Assembly: GCA_028714875.1 (NCBI GenBank)
Contig: JAQTLN010000002.1
Location: forward strand, 124,001-188,000
DNA length: 64,000 bases
Reading direction: 5' to 3'
Source: Gallionellaceae bacterium
GTDB lineage: Bacteria; Pseudomonadota; Gammaproteobacteria; Burkholderiales; Thiobacillaceae
Shown here: positions 1 to 12,800 of the stretch, in pieces
How positions within the stretch are numbered: position 1 is the first letter of the stretch
How the letters are laid out: each line of letters opens with the position of its first letter
Notes under the pieces: generated by a model
Databases searched by the model: none
Seen by the model: the letters and a program-made list of their open reading frames with translations, nothing else
What the model was told of the DNA's origin: nothing
Translations under genes and position numbers: made by a program

Positions 1-201
1 ACCCCGCAAGACTTGGGCGCCACGCCGGTGATCGACTTCGGCAGCCGCTACGACGGCTTCGAATTCAGGGGCAACGGCGACAAGAATTGGCTGGGCGACT
101 GGCTCACCGACGGCAAGAACAAGAAGCCCGACCTGGAAGCCTTGCGGATACAGCCGATCATCCAGCCCAAGGTGGCGCCGCGGTTGAGCTCGCGGCTGTA
201 A
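1..201 (+). CDS. C-terminal end of a giant LEPR-XLL-type protein (partial, 5' outside window)
   Basis: The reading frame is open from the first base and ends with TAA at 199-201. Its roughly 66 residues match the last 65 residues of the 7,406-residue protein at 817-23037 almost exactly (shared GATPVIDFGSRYDGFEF and PIIQPKVAPRLS). So this is the end of a paralogous giant protein lying upstream of the window. Nothing here shows the function of the missing part. Shared identity of the tail at DNA level suggests recent duplication or gene conversion. The tail has no RTX repeats and no PEP-CTERM signature; it could be a secretion or anchoring signal (inference). The ATG at 13 is an internal codon, not a start. 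Confidence 0.85.
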   Translation, partial: TPQDLGATPVIDFGSRYDGFEFRGNGDKNWLGDWLTDGKNKKPDLEALRIQPIIQPKVAPRLSSRL

Positions 202-218
202 GCGAAGTTGCAAGAACC

Positions 219-242
219 GGCTCCCTCCGCGAAGAGGGAGCC
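219..242 (+). promoter_or_regulatory. GC-rich hairpin between giant-gene stop and DUF3467 start
   Basis: A perfect 9-bp stem (GGCTCCCTC / GAGGGAGCC) with a 6-nt loop lies between the stop at 201 and the ATG at 300. It is not followed by a T-tract, so it does not look like a factor-independent terminator. It may be an RNA stability, processing or attenuation element. A hairpin of different sequence sits in the same place before the second DUF3467 gene. Confidence 0.5.
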
Positions 243-299
243 CAACACTGGAGCGCCCCCAAGGCGCGAACTTGAGTGAAACGAAGAAAGGAGCAGTAC

Positions 300-590
300 A
301 TGGCCGAAGTCCCCGCGGTTGAAAAGAAAGCCGAACCCGCGAACCCGCGGGTGAAGTGGAACGTCGAGCACCTGAAGAGCAGCTACGTCAACTTCGCCAA
401 CGCCAACTCGACGCGCGAGGAAGTGGCGATGAATTTCGGGCTGAATAACAATTGGGACCGCGGCCAGCCGGAGATGGAAATCGAACTGGCGCACCGCATC
501 GTGCTCAGTCCGTTCGCCGCGAAACGCCTGGCGGAACTGTTGAACAAGCTGATGGGCGAGTATGAGAGCCGCTATGGCGAACTGAAGTAG
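300..590 (+). CDS. DUF3467 family small protein (copy 1)
   Basis: A 96-residue soluble protein with no signal peptide or membrane segment. The ATG at 300 follows a strong ribosome-binding site, AAAGGAG at 287-293; an in-frame ATG at 276 lacks one. After a variable charged N-terminus it has the pattern VKWNVEHLKSSYVNFAN, then FGLNNNW, EIELAHRIVLSP, AAKRL and a helical C-terminus ending YESRYGELK. This fits my recall of DUF3467 proteins (short, beta strands then a C-terminal helix). Molecular function is unknown. It follows a giant LEPR-XLL gene and is nearly identical, also at DNA level, to the gene at 23156-23446, which also follows one. That pairing suggests a role tied to the giant proteins (inference). 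Confidence 0.8.
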   Translation: MAEVPAVEKKAEPANPRVKWNVEHLKSSYVNFANANSTREEVAMNFGLNNNWDRGQPEMEIELAHRIVLSPFAAKRLAELLNKLMGEYESRYGELK

Positions 591-609
591 CAGCCAGACA
601 AGAGATAGC

Positions 610-645
610 GGCGGACCGGGTGACCGGCCCGCCGTTTTTATTTTG
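610..645 (+). terminator. Rho-independent terminator after DUF3467 copy 1
   Basis: GGCGGACCGG (610-619), a GTGA loop and CCGGCCCGCC (624-633) form a 10-bp stem with one mismatch, followed by a T-rich run at 635-644. It lies 19 bp after the DUF3467 stop and separates that transcript from the giant gene starting at 817. Confidence 0.8.
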
Positions 646-816
646 TAATTTTGGCTAATCACAGCCTATTTGTTACCAGTTTGAAACCACCTATAAACCA
701 TGATTACCACTAAGGGATACTGGAGTCGGATGTGCTCGGCTTCGGCGTTGTCATGGTGGTTTTTGGATGGCTAGTCCTGCGTTTGGTCTGGTTATCCAGA
801 AGGAACGGGTGGGGAC

Positions 817-3800
817 ATGTCAGCGTATGAGACAACCAGAACCGCCAGGGGTGCGTTGCGTCGTGGCGTGATGCCATCTCTGCCTTTCAGCAAGATCAGT
901 CAATTAGTGGCGAACACGCTGGGCAAGACGGCCAGGCCAACACATGACAAGCTGGTCTTCGAGACGCTGGAGCCGCGCATTCTGCTGTCCGGGGATCTAC
1001 CCCTGCCGCAGTTGCATGGCTCGCTGGATGTGCCGGGCGAGGTGGATTGCTACTCCTTTACCCTGGAAAACGAAGTTCATGTCATCTTCGACGCCCAGAC
1101 CAATAGCGGTCTCCTCAACTGGAGCCTGAGTGGTCCGCGCGGAAATGAGGTTTCCGCTCGGGCTTTCAACGCCTCTGACGGCGGCGGTATGAGCGGCAAC
1201 CCGGTGCTTGACCTTCTGCCCGGTGCCTACACCCTTACGGTGGACGCTAGCGGCGACGCCACCGGCAGCTATGATTTCCGGCTACTCAACCTGGATCACG
1301 CTTCCACGATCTCACCCGGAACGGCGATCTCCGGCATCCTGGAACCGGGTAACGAAACGACCCTGTATCAACTCGACGTCAGTGCCGGCGACCACTTCCT
1401 GATTGACTGGCAGACTACGCCGGCGAACGCGCGCTGGCGTCTGATTGATCCATGGGGCAGGCAACTGGTCGGGCCGAGCCCCCTGACTGATTTCAGTGGC
1501 AGCTTGCTGGTCGGAGGCAGCTATACGCTGCTGATCGAAGGGGCGGTAACGGCCTCGATGCCGTCTGACTATGCCTTCACCGTTCAGCACCAGGGCAATA
1601 CCCCGCCACCGGCGCCATTGGGGCAGACCCTGAATCTGGGCGAGACGATCTACTTGCCGCAAGCCTCGGGCCAATGGACGGACTTCCATTTCACGGTTGG
1701 CGAGCCTGGTTTGTATTGGTTCGACGTAATGAACCACAACTGGGGTTCTTTCTGGACCCTTACCGATCCGCGCGGTGTGACTTTGGTCAGCGGGCGGAGC
1801 CTGGAACAAAGCGATCTCCAACTCGAACTGAATGCTCCCGGCACCTACCAGTTGCGCGTGAGCACGGACAATTCCGCCTATTTCCGGCTGCTTGATGTTT
1901 CCGCCGCAACGCTGCTGACCCCGGGTGCGACGGTGACCACACCCGCCGGGTCAGCCGACAAGGCGTACCTCTATCGTTTGCCCACTGAAACGGGGCAACG
2001 CCTCTATCTGGATACCAGCACGGGCTGGACCCGTCTATTGCTCGACCCCTGGGGCCGGCAGGTTTCCGGCTGGGCAGGCGGGGACGCCGACCTGGAGTTC
2101 ACGCCCACCTGGACGGGTGACTACATTCTGGCTGTGGCGAGCAATAGCGCGAGCTTCACTGTGCGACTAGCACCGGACGAGGTTTCTGTCCTGACCCTGG
2201 GCGCCACCACCAGCGGCGCCATCGACCAGATTGGCGAGCGCGACATCTACACTTTCAACCTCGCCCAGGACAGCCTGCTGTTCTTCGATACTCTGATGGG
2301 GTACTACGACGGCGGCACCTGGACCCTGACCGGACCCAATGGCACCTGGTATTCCCGCGATACCGGATCGTCCGACTATCCGTATTACGGGGACAACCAT
2401 ACGACCGGTGGCAACCCGGTGCTGGCCGCCTCGGCTGGGGACTACCGGCTGACCTTCGATACCAACGACGCGTCGCTGACGACTTATTCCTTCCGCCTGC
2501 TTGACCTGGCGGCGGCCGCGCCACTCGCCGTCGGGCAACAGATCAGCGGTTCCCTCGCCAGCGACACCCAGGCCTGGCGCTTCAGTGCCCAGGCTGGAGA
2601 GCGTTACCGCCTGACGGTCAGTGACCTGCTTCTGCGCGACCATACCCTCCGACTCATTGACCCCAACGGTTTGCAGGTCGCCCGGATCGACGCGGGGCTA
2701 TACAACGGTGTGGTGGAACTGCCGACGCTGGGCCTGGGCGGGATCTATACCCTGCTGCTCGACGGCGCAAATAGCGTCGCTTATGCCGACAACTATGCCT
2801 TCAGGCTGGAGGCCGCCGCCACCGCGCTCACGCCCTGGAGCGGCACCCCGGTTGCGCTGGGGCAGACCATCAGCAGCGGCATTAGTGTGGCGGGTGAGGT
2901 GGATGATTACGTTCTTTCCCTGGCTACCCCCGCCCAGCTCCTGTTCGATGTCCTCGGAACCACCGGCCAGAACTGGACGCTGTTCGGCCCGACCGGTCTC
3001 CAACTTGATTCGAAAAATCTGTCCGAGACGGAATACCTCAACGGCGGCAACCCCCTGAAAACCCTGCTGCCGGGTTCCTACCTGATCCGCATTGGCGGCG
3101 GCGCCGGCAACTACAGCTTCCGCCTGCTCGATGCCAACCATGCGCCCCTCCTCACCCCCGGAGCCGCTCAGAGCGGCACCCTCAGCCCCGGCAACAGCAC
3201 GGCCATCTACCGCTACCAGGGTCAGGCCGGCCAGCGCCTTTACCTCGACCAGTTGGCCAGTGGCGGCAACGTCTCCGGCCGCCTGATCGACCCGCACGGG
3301 CAAGAAATCTCGCGCAACAGCTTCGCCGATGTGGACGCCTTCACCCTGAGTCAGACCGGCACTTACACGCTGCTGGTGATGGGCGCGCTGGGCAATGCCA
3401 CCAATGTCTCTTACAGCATCAATGCCATCCCGGTACCCGTCACCACGACGAAGGCCATTGAGGGCCTTGAACCCGTCACCGAGCAGGATTTGATGGTGGC
3501 GGGGATCAACGTCACGGCAGACGATGGTATTCATGCCGGCGGTGAAATCACGGTCGCCTGGCGCGACACCAATGTTGGTGGCCGCGTGACCACGGGCAAC
3601 TGGCGCGACCGCCTCACCCTTTACGATGCCGCCGGCCAGGAGATCAGCGACACCTGGCTGGTCTGCGATGACGGCATGATCGCGGCTGGTGAAGCACGCC
3701 AGCGTCAGGTCACGCTGACGCTTCCCGCGGGCTATCCGGGGGCAGGCGAGTTGAGCGTCGCCATCTGGGTCGATGCCGACAATGCCCTGTTCGAGCGCAA

Positions 3801-6800
3801 CGCGGCCGGCGATGCCGAACTCAACAACCGGGACACGCTGACTTTCACTTCCACGCCGCCGGCCAACCATGCGCCCACAGCCTGGGCCACTGCGGCGCAG
3901 CGGGCACTGTCCTTCGATGGTGTTAATGACTACGTCGCACTGTCCAATGCCAGCCTGCTCACGGGCAGAAGCGCGTTTACCATCGAAGCCTGGGTAGAGA
4001 TCGATGACACGGCGACGGTGCGGCAGATCTACAACGAGAGCGACGCCGCCAGCGGCACCTGGCTCTATCTGTCGGTGACCCGAGAGGAGCACCTCGAATT
4101 CGGTATCTACCTATGGCCAGAAGGCATGCAATACGTGGTGAGCAACAGCGGCCTGATACCAGGCTGGCACCATGTCGCCGCCACTTTCAGTACGAGCCAG
4201 GGCCAGCGCCTCTACATCGACGGCAAGCTGGACGGCGAACTGGGCAATACATCCAATCCTGCTCGTAATACCCAGTCCCTGCTCGGTGCCGCCTATGTGT
4301 ATCGGGCGGACGGCGCGAAATGGGGCTTCTTCCAGGGCGGTATGGATGAAGTGCGGTTGTGGAGCGTGGCCCGCGATCAGGCTCAACTCCAGGCCACCAT
4401 GAACCAGGCGCTGACCGATAGCGAAGCGGGCCTGTTGCACTACTGGCAATTGAACGAGGCGAGCGGCGGCGACCTGTACGACCGGGTCAGCAGCGGCGCA
4501 TTCGGCCAACTCGGCAGCGGCCAGAGCGCCCCGGCCTGGTCGCCGGCTGATACGCCCCTCCACAACACCGTCACCACTTGGCGTGACACGGGGGTGGCCA
4601 TCACCCTTTCCGGCGCGGATGTGGATGGCGATGCCCTGACCTATGCCATCACTCGCCTGCCCAGCCAGGGCACGCTGTACCAGACCAGCGACGGCGTGAC
4701 CCGGGGCGATCCCGTCAACATGCTCGTCTCCAACCCACAGGGACAGGTGATTTACGTTCCGGCACCGGGCGCTAGCGGCCGCCCGTTCGATGATTTCGCT
4801 TTCGTGGCCTATGACGGGCAAACCGCATCGACCGTGGTCGAGGTGGGCATCGACGTGACCAACGACCTCAGCCCGGACTTGCAGGTCACGGATGTGGCAG
4901 TAACGGCCGCGCATGGCTACTGGCCTGGCGTCGAAATCGACATCACCTGGCAAGACTTCAATGCCGGCAATCAGTCAGTCGGCAATTGGATCGACCGCGT
5001 CATCCTGACCCGCGCGGGTACGGGTGTGGTGGTGGCCGAGCAAAGTGTCGCCCACGATGCCGTCGTCAGCGGCATGCTGGAAAGCGGCCAACGGCATGAC
5101 GGCCACGTCACCCTGCAACTGCCCGCCGGCCATGGGGGCATCGGCGAATTCATCGTCACGGTAATTACAGACGCTGACCATCAGGTCGCGGAGGCCACCC
5201 CGGACGGAAGCGCCGAGAGCAACAACACGGCGTGGCTTTCGATCCAGTCGCTTGATCCATCCCCCACGGCCTACGATGACTCGGCGATGACTGACGAGGA
5301 TTCCCCCGGCATCGCCATTGACGTCCTTGCCAATGACAGCGATCCGGCTGGCCAGCCACTGCAAATTTTCAATTTCATCCAGGCTGACCACGGCAGCGTC
5401 GAACTCACGATGGGTGGACAACTTCTCTACCGCCCCGACGCGGACTACTTCGGCTTAGACCACTTCCTCTACACCATTGGCAGCAACGCGGATTTCACCA
5501 GTACCGCCCATGTACTAGTCATGGTCAACCCGGTCAACGACACACCTTTAGCGGTGGACGAGGTATTCATCGGCGATGAAAACACGCAGCTGACAGGCAA
5601 CGTGCTGAGCAACGATAGTGATGCGGATGGCGACAGCCTGTATGCCTATCAACTCACCAGCCCGGCCCACGGCAGCGTGACGCTGAACCCCGACGGCAAC
5701 TTCAGCTATACGCCAGAACCCGGCTGGAGTGGCGAAGACCGTTTCACCTACCAGGCCCACGATGGCAGCGCCGCGAGCAATATTGCTACCGTTACCCTCA
5801 CGATCCGTCCGGTGAACGACGCTCCGGTCGCTATAAACGACACGGTCAGCGGCGACGAAGACACCGTGCTGACGGGCAATGTCCTGAGCAACGACACGGA
5901 CGCCGATGGCGACAACCTCTTGGCGGTGCTGGTTGATGCTCCGACCCACGGCAGTCTGGCTCTCAACGCCGATGGCAGCTTCAGCTACACCCCGGAAGCC
6001 AATTGGCATGGCGGCGACCGCTTCACTTATCAGGCCCACGACGGCAGCGCCGCCAGCAATGTCGCCACGGTGAACCTCACGATCAACCCGGTGAACGACG
6101 CCCCGGTCGCGCTGGAAGATACGGGCAGCACCCCCGCCGGAACCGCGATCCTGCTGGACGTGTTGGCCAATGACCACGATGTGGATGGCGATACGCTCGG
6201 CATCACCAGCTATACCCAACCCACGGCGGGACAGGTCGGCGAAGCTACCAACGGCCGCCTGATCTATACCCCCAACCCCGGCTACAGCGGCGAAGACAGC
6301 TTCACCTACACGGTGGCCGACGGCCACGGCGGCGAGGCGACGGCGACGGTCACGATCCAGGTGCAAGCGCCCGTATTCGACCCGCGCCAGGTCAGCACGT
6401 CGCTGGATGGCGGTCTGCTCGCCCTTTACGACGCCTTGCCGGAACTGGCTCAAGGTTTCGACTTGTCGGGGCTCCCCGGTTTCGATCTGCCCCTCCTGCC
6501 GGAAGATCTGGCCAGCGTGTTCAACCTGCGCGAAACGCTGCAACGCCTTGATGCCACCCGGCTGGCGGTTCAGGAAACGGTCGCCGGATTGATCGACGCC
6601 CTGGCCGAACAGGGCATCGAAGTCGTCGCCATCGAGGGCGGTTTCCACGACGCCAGCCACGACATCCCGGATACGCCGGCACCCGGCGATCTGATCCTGC
6701 TGCGTTACCGCCATAACCTCGCCAAGGTCCGGGGCGAAGCCGGATTCAGCCCGGCAACCCTTGGGTTGCTCGACAATCTGCCCGCGGCGGCCGACTTCGA

Positions 6801-9800
6801 CGGTAACCTGGACTGGCAAGGCGAACTCAGCCTCGACCTGGAATTCGGCGCCGATACGCAAGGCTTTTTCCTGCTCGGTGACAGCCGCTTTGCCCTCGAT
6901 CTCGCCGGTGGTGGCGAGATTCATGGCGCCTTCCCCCTGCTGGGCCAACTCACGGTCGAAGCCACCGGCACGGCCGGCATGGACCGCCTTTCCGTTGCCC
7001 TGACCGGAGCAACGGCTGAAACCCGCTACCGCGCGGGCGCCCTCGCCCATGCCCTGACCACTCAGGATGTGGATGGCGGTGCCACGCTCAGCCTGGATTT
7101 CGCGCTGCAACCCATCGCGCTCGACTGGAGCGGGCAATGGACGATCACGGTCACGGACAATGTGATCACCGTCCAGGACAGTCTGGACACGCCCTGCGCG
7201 ATCGACCTGGCGCAAGCCGCGCTGCCTTACCTGGCCGCGCAATGGGGGCCGACACTGGGCGCCGGCCTGGGGGCGCTGCTGGATGCGACGCCCTGGCCAC
7301 TGGCTGACATGGTGGACCCGGACGCGGGCGTGGCCGCCGCGCTCGACCTGGCGCCCGAAGTGCTTTCCACCCTGGCCAGCGGCGAGTTGCCCGCGGACTG
7401 GCGCGACGCCCTGGCGACGGCGGGGTTCGAGGTCGAGCACATCCTGAACTGCCAGGAAGTCGCCGATCTGTTGACCGGCCGCCTGGATCAGGTCGGCGAT
7501 CTCGTCCGCCTGCGCTATCACGGCAACCCGCAAGCGCAATCGCTGCAAGCCAGCCATGACTTTGACGCCGCCGACATCGGTGGTCTGGCCGGGCTCGATC
7601 TGCAAGGCCAGGTCGAAGCTGAGGCGCTGGCGCGGCCCGACATCGGCTTCGGCCTCGACCTGGATGGCTTCTTCGTGACCGCCGATTCCGCGCTGGCCGC
7701 GGAAATCACCGGCACGGCCGAGGCGATCGGCAGCCTGGGCGGCTTTGCCGTCAGCGCCACCGGCACATTCGACCTGACGCCCGAACTGGCCCTGAGCCCG
7801 CTGGATGGCGACAGCGACGGCAAGCTGCGCGGCGATGAGTTCGCCGACCATTTCGACAGCCTTTCCGTCGACCTGGGAACCGCCACGGCCGACCTGACCC
7901 TGGCGCTCGATTTCGGCCTGCTCGACTACGTCGACGCCGATGGTGATGCCGGCAACAACACCGCCCACGGCGGCGACCCGTTCCGCTTCGCCGCCGCCAC
8001 CACTTTGAACGCCGCCCTCCGAGACGGCCAGGGCGTGCGCTTCGACTGGGGCGACATCGAGCCGCTCAATCCGGACGTGGACCAGGACGGCACGCCCGAC
8101 TTCACCGCCGTCGTGCTGGCCGAGGACGTGGCGCGACTGGTTCGGGACATCGCCGATGGCCAGCGCCTCGATTTCCTCAATGAATTGCTGGAAGCCTTCC
8201 GACGCCAGCGCCTGCCGCTTTCCAGCGATACCCTGGCGCAGGCTTTGCACCTGGCGGAAGCCATCGCGCAAGCGATCCGTGACCATACCGAAGTGCTGTA
8301 CCTAGCGGATTTCGCTACCGTGGCTGGCTGGCTGAACGGGGGCCTGCCCGGAGGCGCGGCCGACATCGTCCGCCTGCGCACCGACCTGGCTGGCCTGGCC
8401 CTCGATCCGCTGGCCGATCTCGACGAGGATTTCAGCGCCTTGCTGGACAGCGCGGTCGACGGCCGCCTCGCCATCGAGAACACGCAATTGCGCGGCGATC
8501 TGGTGTATGGCCTGGACACCGCCGACACCCCCCTCTACCTGCTGCTCGCCCCTGACGCGATCCGCCCGGATGCCATCACCGATTTCGGCCTGGGCTACGA
8601 CCTGAGCGCCGACCTCTCCGGCCTCGACATCCTGGATGGCGCCATCCAACTCGACACAGCCGGCGCCACCTTGCCGGTCGGCATCGTCGTGGGCCTGAGC
8701 GGCCCCGGAAAACTGCGCCTGGGACAACTGCCCGATCACCTCGACGCCAGCCTGGCCCAGCCGCTCCGCCTCGACTTTACGGCCACCGGCGCGACCCTGG
8801 CCTCCAATCTCGGCGGTGGCGTGCGCCTGCTGGACGACGACCCGAGCGACGATCTGCCCGCCCTCTATGGTCATCTTGACCTGACCAACCAGCGTCTCGA
8901 TTTCGCCGCTCGCCAACTGCTCACCGACCTGGGCGGGGTGGTGAACCTCACCGCGACGGGCGTGGACGTGATCATCGACGCCCAGGCCGACGCGAAAGAC
9001 AACCTGCTGCATGTCGACAATGCCGTCGGCCGCCTCGACGCCCTGACCGTGGACGGGAAGACCCCGACGCTAAGCCTCGACACCTTCGGCCTGCACCAGG
9101 ACGGCAGCGCTTACCTGAGCGGCGCCGATCTGAACGTGCCCACGGGCTATACCAATGCGCTCGGCATCGCCGGCTTCCTGCCGCTGGAAGTGACCGACCT
9201 CAATATCGCCTTCCCAAACCCGGACGACCTGGACGCCTTCAGGTTGGGCGCCAGAGGGCGCTTCCTGACGGCGGAACTGGATGCGCTCCTGCCCTTCACG
9301 CCCTACATCAAGGTGGGCGGCGTGGGGAAAATCAACGCCTTCGACTTCTCCATCGACGTCGCCTCGCTCAGTGAAGGGCGCTTTGCCCCCGACGATTTCG
9401 GTCCCATCACCCTGGGCGTGCGTAATTTGCGCGTGCCCGTTCCCGGTTTCGCAAATGATGTATTGCTTGAAGGCGAGATCACCCTGGGCGGTTACGAGGA
9501 TGGCGTCTGGCAGAGTGCTGTCGAGGGCTTCTTGTCGGTCGTCACCGACGGCGATGACTCCTGGCTGGATGCCCGTATCGATCTTCTCGATGGCAGTACC
9601 CTGGGCATCACCGAAACCGGCGCCGATCTTAACCTGCATGCCAAGGCGACCCTGTCCGCCGCCGGCGGTTCCGGCCAGGCGCAGGGGGTTGAACTGACCT
9701 TCGGCTTGGTGCTCGGGGCGATCCGGCTCGACGATTTCCCCTATGTCCGCATCGAAGAATTCAATCCCAGTTTCAAGAGCGTCAGCGTGAGTCTGATCGA

Positions 9801-12800
9801 ATTCACCCTTGCGGATTTCCTGAAGGTCACCGCCACCGACCTGACTTACTTCAGCAACCCAACCGAGAACCTACCCATCGCCAGCGGCAACGCGACGATC
9901 GAATTCCTGGCGTTCCCGGAACTCGATCCGCTCACCGTCACGGGCTTCCATCTCTACGCCAACGACCGCGTCGTCCTCGACGACCTCGATATTCCAATCA
10001 GCGGCCGCCTGGGCGAGCTTGTCGAAGTGCGCGACCTCATGCTGGGCCTGCACGGCCTGGATGGAACCTGGACCAGCCCGGCGACGTTCAACCTCGATGC
10101 CGTCACGCTGACCGCGCTGGGTGCCGCGCTGCTGCCCGACACCACGACCACGGCGTTGGACGGCAAGGCCGTCCTGAGCGACGGTGACGATGCGGATGAC
10201 TATGCGTTGACGGGCCGCTTCGACGTGGATGGCCAGTTCATCTTCAGCTTCGACACGCTCCATGCCAGCGTGCCCAACGTGTTCGATCTCAGCGCCCAGG
10301 GCGGCGGCATCGCCCTGGCCGAAGGCCAGCCGTTGCTCAGCGTCGACGCGGCGCAACTGACCCTGCCGCTGCTCGAGGACGAACTCACCTTCGGCGTTAC
10401 CGGGCTCGAACTCAGCCGCACCGGCGACTTCACCCTGGCCTCCGCCACGGTCGAATCCCAGAACGGTGTGCTCGATACCCTGGGCCTGGGCGGCATCCTG
10501 CCGCTGGACGTGACCAAGGTCGAACTAAGCGGCCTGAACGGCCAGCCCATCACCCTGGAACGTTGCCGCGTGGATATCACCGGGCAGGTGGACATGGAGG
10601 TGTTCCAGGTATTCGGCGGCGCTCATCCTGTCCTCAATCTGGGTACATGGACATTGCGGAGCGATGACGAATCCACCCCGTTAGTGGACGAAAGTGAATT
10701 CACTTTGGGTTTCATCCTGGAAAATGGCGACCTCCGCGCGGCCTTTGGCGACGGCGAAGTCACTGTCGGCCTGCTCGATGTCCCGCTCGGCTTCGCCGAA
10801 CTGGATGCCACCGTGACGCTGGGGAGCTTCCTGAATGGCGAATACCGGTTTGACCCGCTCGGAATCACCATCAAGGCTGTGGGTGACGATGACAATCTTT
10901 CATTGCACGCCTTGGGCCATTTATCTCGGGATGGCGGTCTCACTACTCTGAATTTCGAGGACATGGCCCTCGGCTTCGGATTCACCAGGGCATTGGGCTT
11001 CATCTCACTGCAAGCCGATGACGTGGCGGCGACCTTCGACATGGCCCTGTGCGTCGGACCTGGCTTCGAAGTTGATACAAGTCGGACTTACGTCCGCCTC
11101 GACAACGTCAAGGCCGTTCTGCTGGATATCGGCATCGGCGCAGCGGACAACCCCTTGCTGCGCTTCTCGGCGGAAAATGTCACGCTGTATCCGGAGGGTG
11201 AATGCCTGCTCAGCATCGGGGATGGCGGCATCACGGCTTCCTTGCCCGCCCTGGGTGGCCTATTTGCGGGTCTGGAAGGCAATGTCCGTAACTTCTCCAT
11301 TGGTCGCGACTTGAGTTTCGTGCCAAGCACCAACCCAGACTATCCCTTCGGCATTGAGTTTTCCGGCATCGATTCAACGGCGTTCGGCCTGCCCGAGTGG
11401 CTGCCTCTGGATGTCTCCGGCTTCGGGGTTGAATTCCTCGATGCGAACGAGGGTGAAGCTGGCCTGCAGATCGCGTTGGACAAAATCATCCTCATTCTCT
11501 CCGGCAGACTCGGCAACGACACCTGGCCCATCAATGCCAGCGTCGAGCGCTTGCGGATCAATCTGGAAAAACTGGCGACCGGCGAGGGTCTTGCCGCTTT
11601 CGAAGGCCTCGATGGCTGCTTCGTCGACTTCGACATCGGCGGTGTCAAGATCGGTGGCGGCCTGGGCCTCAGCACCGTCGATTACGACGGCAAGACCGCG
11701 CTGTATGGCGGCATCACCGGACAGTTCGAAGTGAGCGGGATCGGCGGCGGCATCGATCTCTTCCTCAGCGAGTACGGCCCGGTGGTGGCCAGCCTGGAAA
11801 TTCCTTTGGCCATCCCGTTGCCCCCCACGCCGCTGATGATTTCCGGTGTGACAGGCGGCTTCCGCTTTGGCGGCGAACTGCTCGACGTCCCGCGCCTGGA
11901 CCCCGTCGAACCCGGCACGCTCGGCGCACCCGACATCTTTGGCCTGATGCACGAGCAGACCACCTTCGATCTGCTCCATGTCGACATGAACTCGGCCATG
12001 CGGGAGGTCGTCAACCTGCTGAAAGAGAACGACGCGAATCCCGATGGCGAGAAGATATACACCTGGAACCTGCCCTTCACGCTGGCCATCTCGGGCGAAA
12101 TCGCCACCGACGTTCCCATCCTGACCGGCACGGTCAATCTGGCCGCGCAACTGGGGATCGGCGTCGACCCGAACTCGCCGATCTCGTTCAGCCTGCTCGG
12201 CTCGGGCACTCTGGACGTGTTCGGAATGCCGCTGGGTGGCGTCGGCGTGCTGTGGGATTTCAGCGACCCCCTCGCGCCCATCTACAACCTGGCCTGTGAG
12301 TTGCCGCTGTCCTCCAATCCGCTGAGTCTGTTCATTCCACTCAAGACCGACTTCGGCGTGCTGCTGGACAGCACGGGCATGGCCCAATCCATGCTGGTGG
12401 GCCTGAAAACCTTCGTCGGGAAGATGATCGATGGCGCAGTAGCGGGCGCGGACGGCATGCTGGATGCCCTGGCGAACAACCTGGACCGTGAGCGCGGCCG
12501 CCAGTTGGTTACCCTGCTGAATCTGAACAATGCCAGTGTGATCGATGCCGAGGCCTTGAAAGAGGCCCTTGTCGCCAAGCTGGAAACCATTCTCGGCAAA
12601 GTGCTCGAACCCATCGGCGACAACCCAAGCGACGCCCGGTTGAAAGAAGTCGAAGCCTACGGCCGGGAAGCGGCGCAACTGGTCAACGCGCTGACGCAGG
12701 AATTGTTCCAGGCGGCAGGCACGGCGTTGACCGACGCCGGCCAGCGCGCCGCCTTCCTGGAGAGCCTCGGTGAAACGGTCAAGACCGCCACGCTGGCGGC

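Noticed and set aside
5548-8286. 912-codon open frame on the minus strand inside the giant gene
   Set aside because: It is antisense to well-supported coding sequence; high GC and a periodic third position make long antisense frames common. Its translation has no recognisable domain or start signal.
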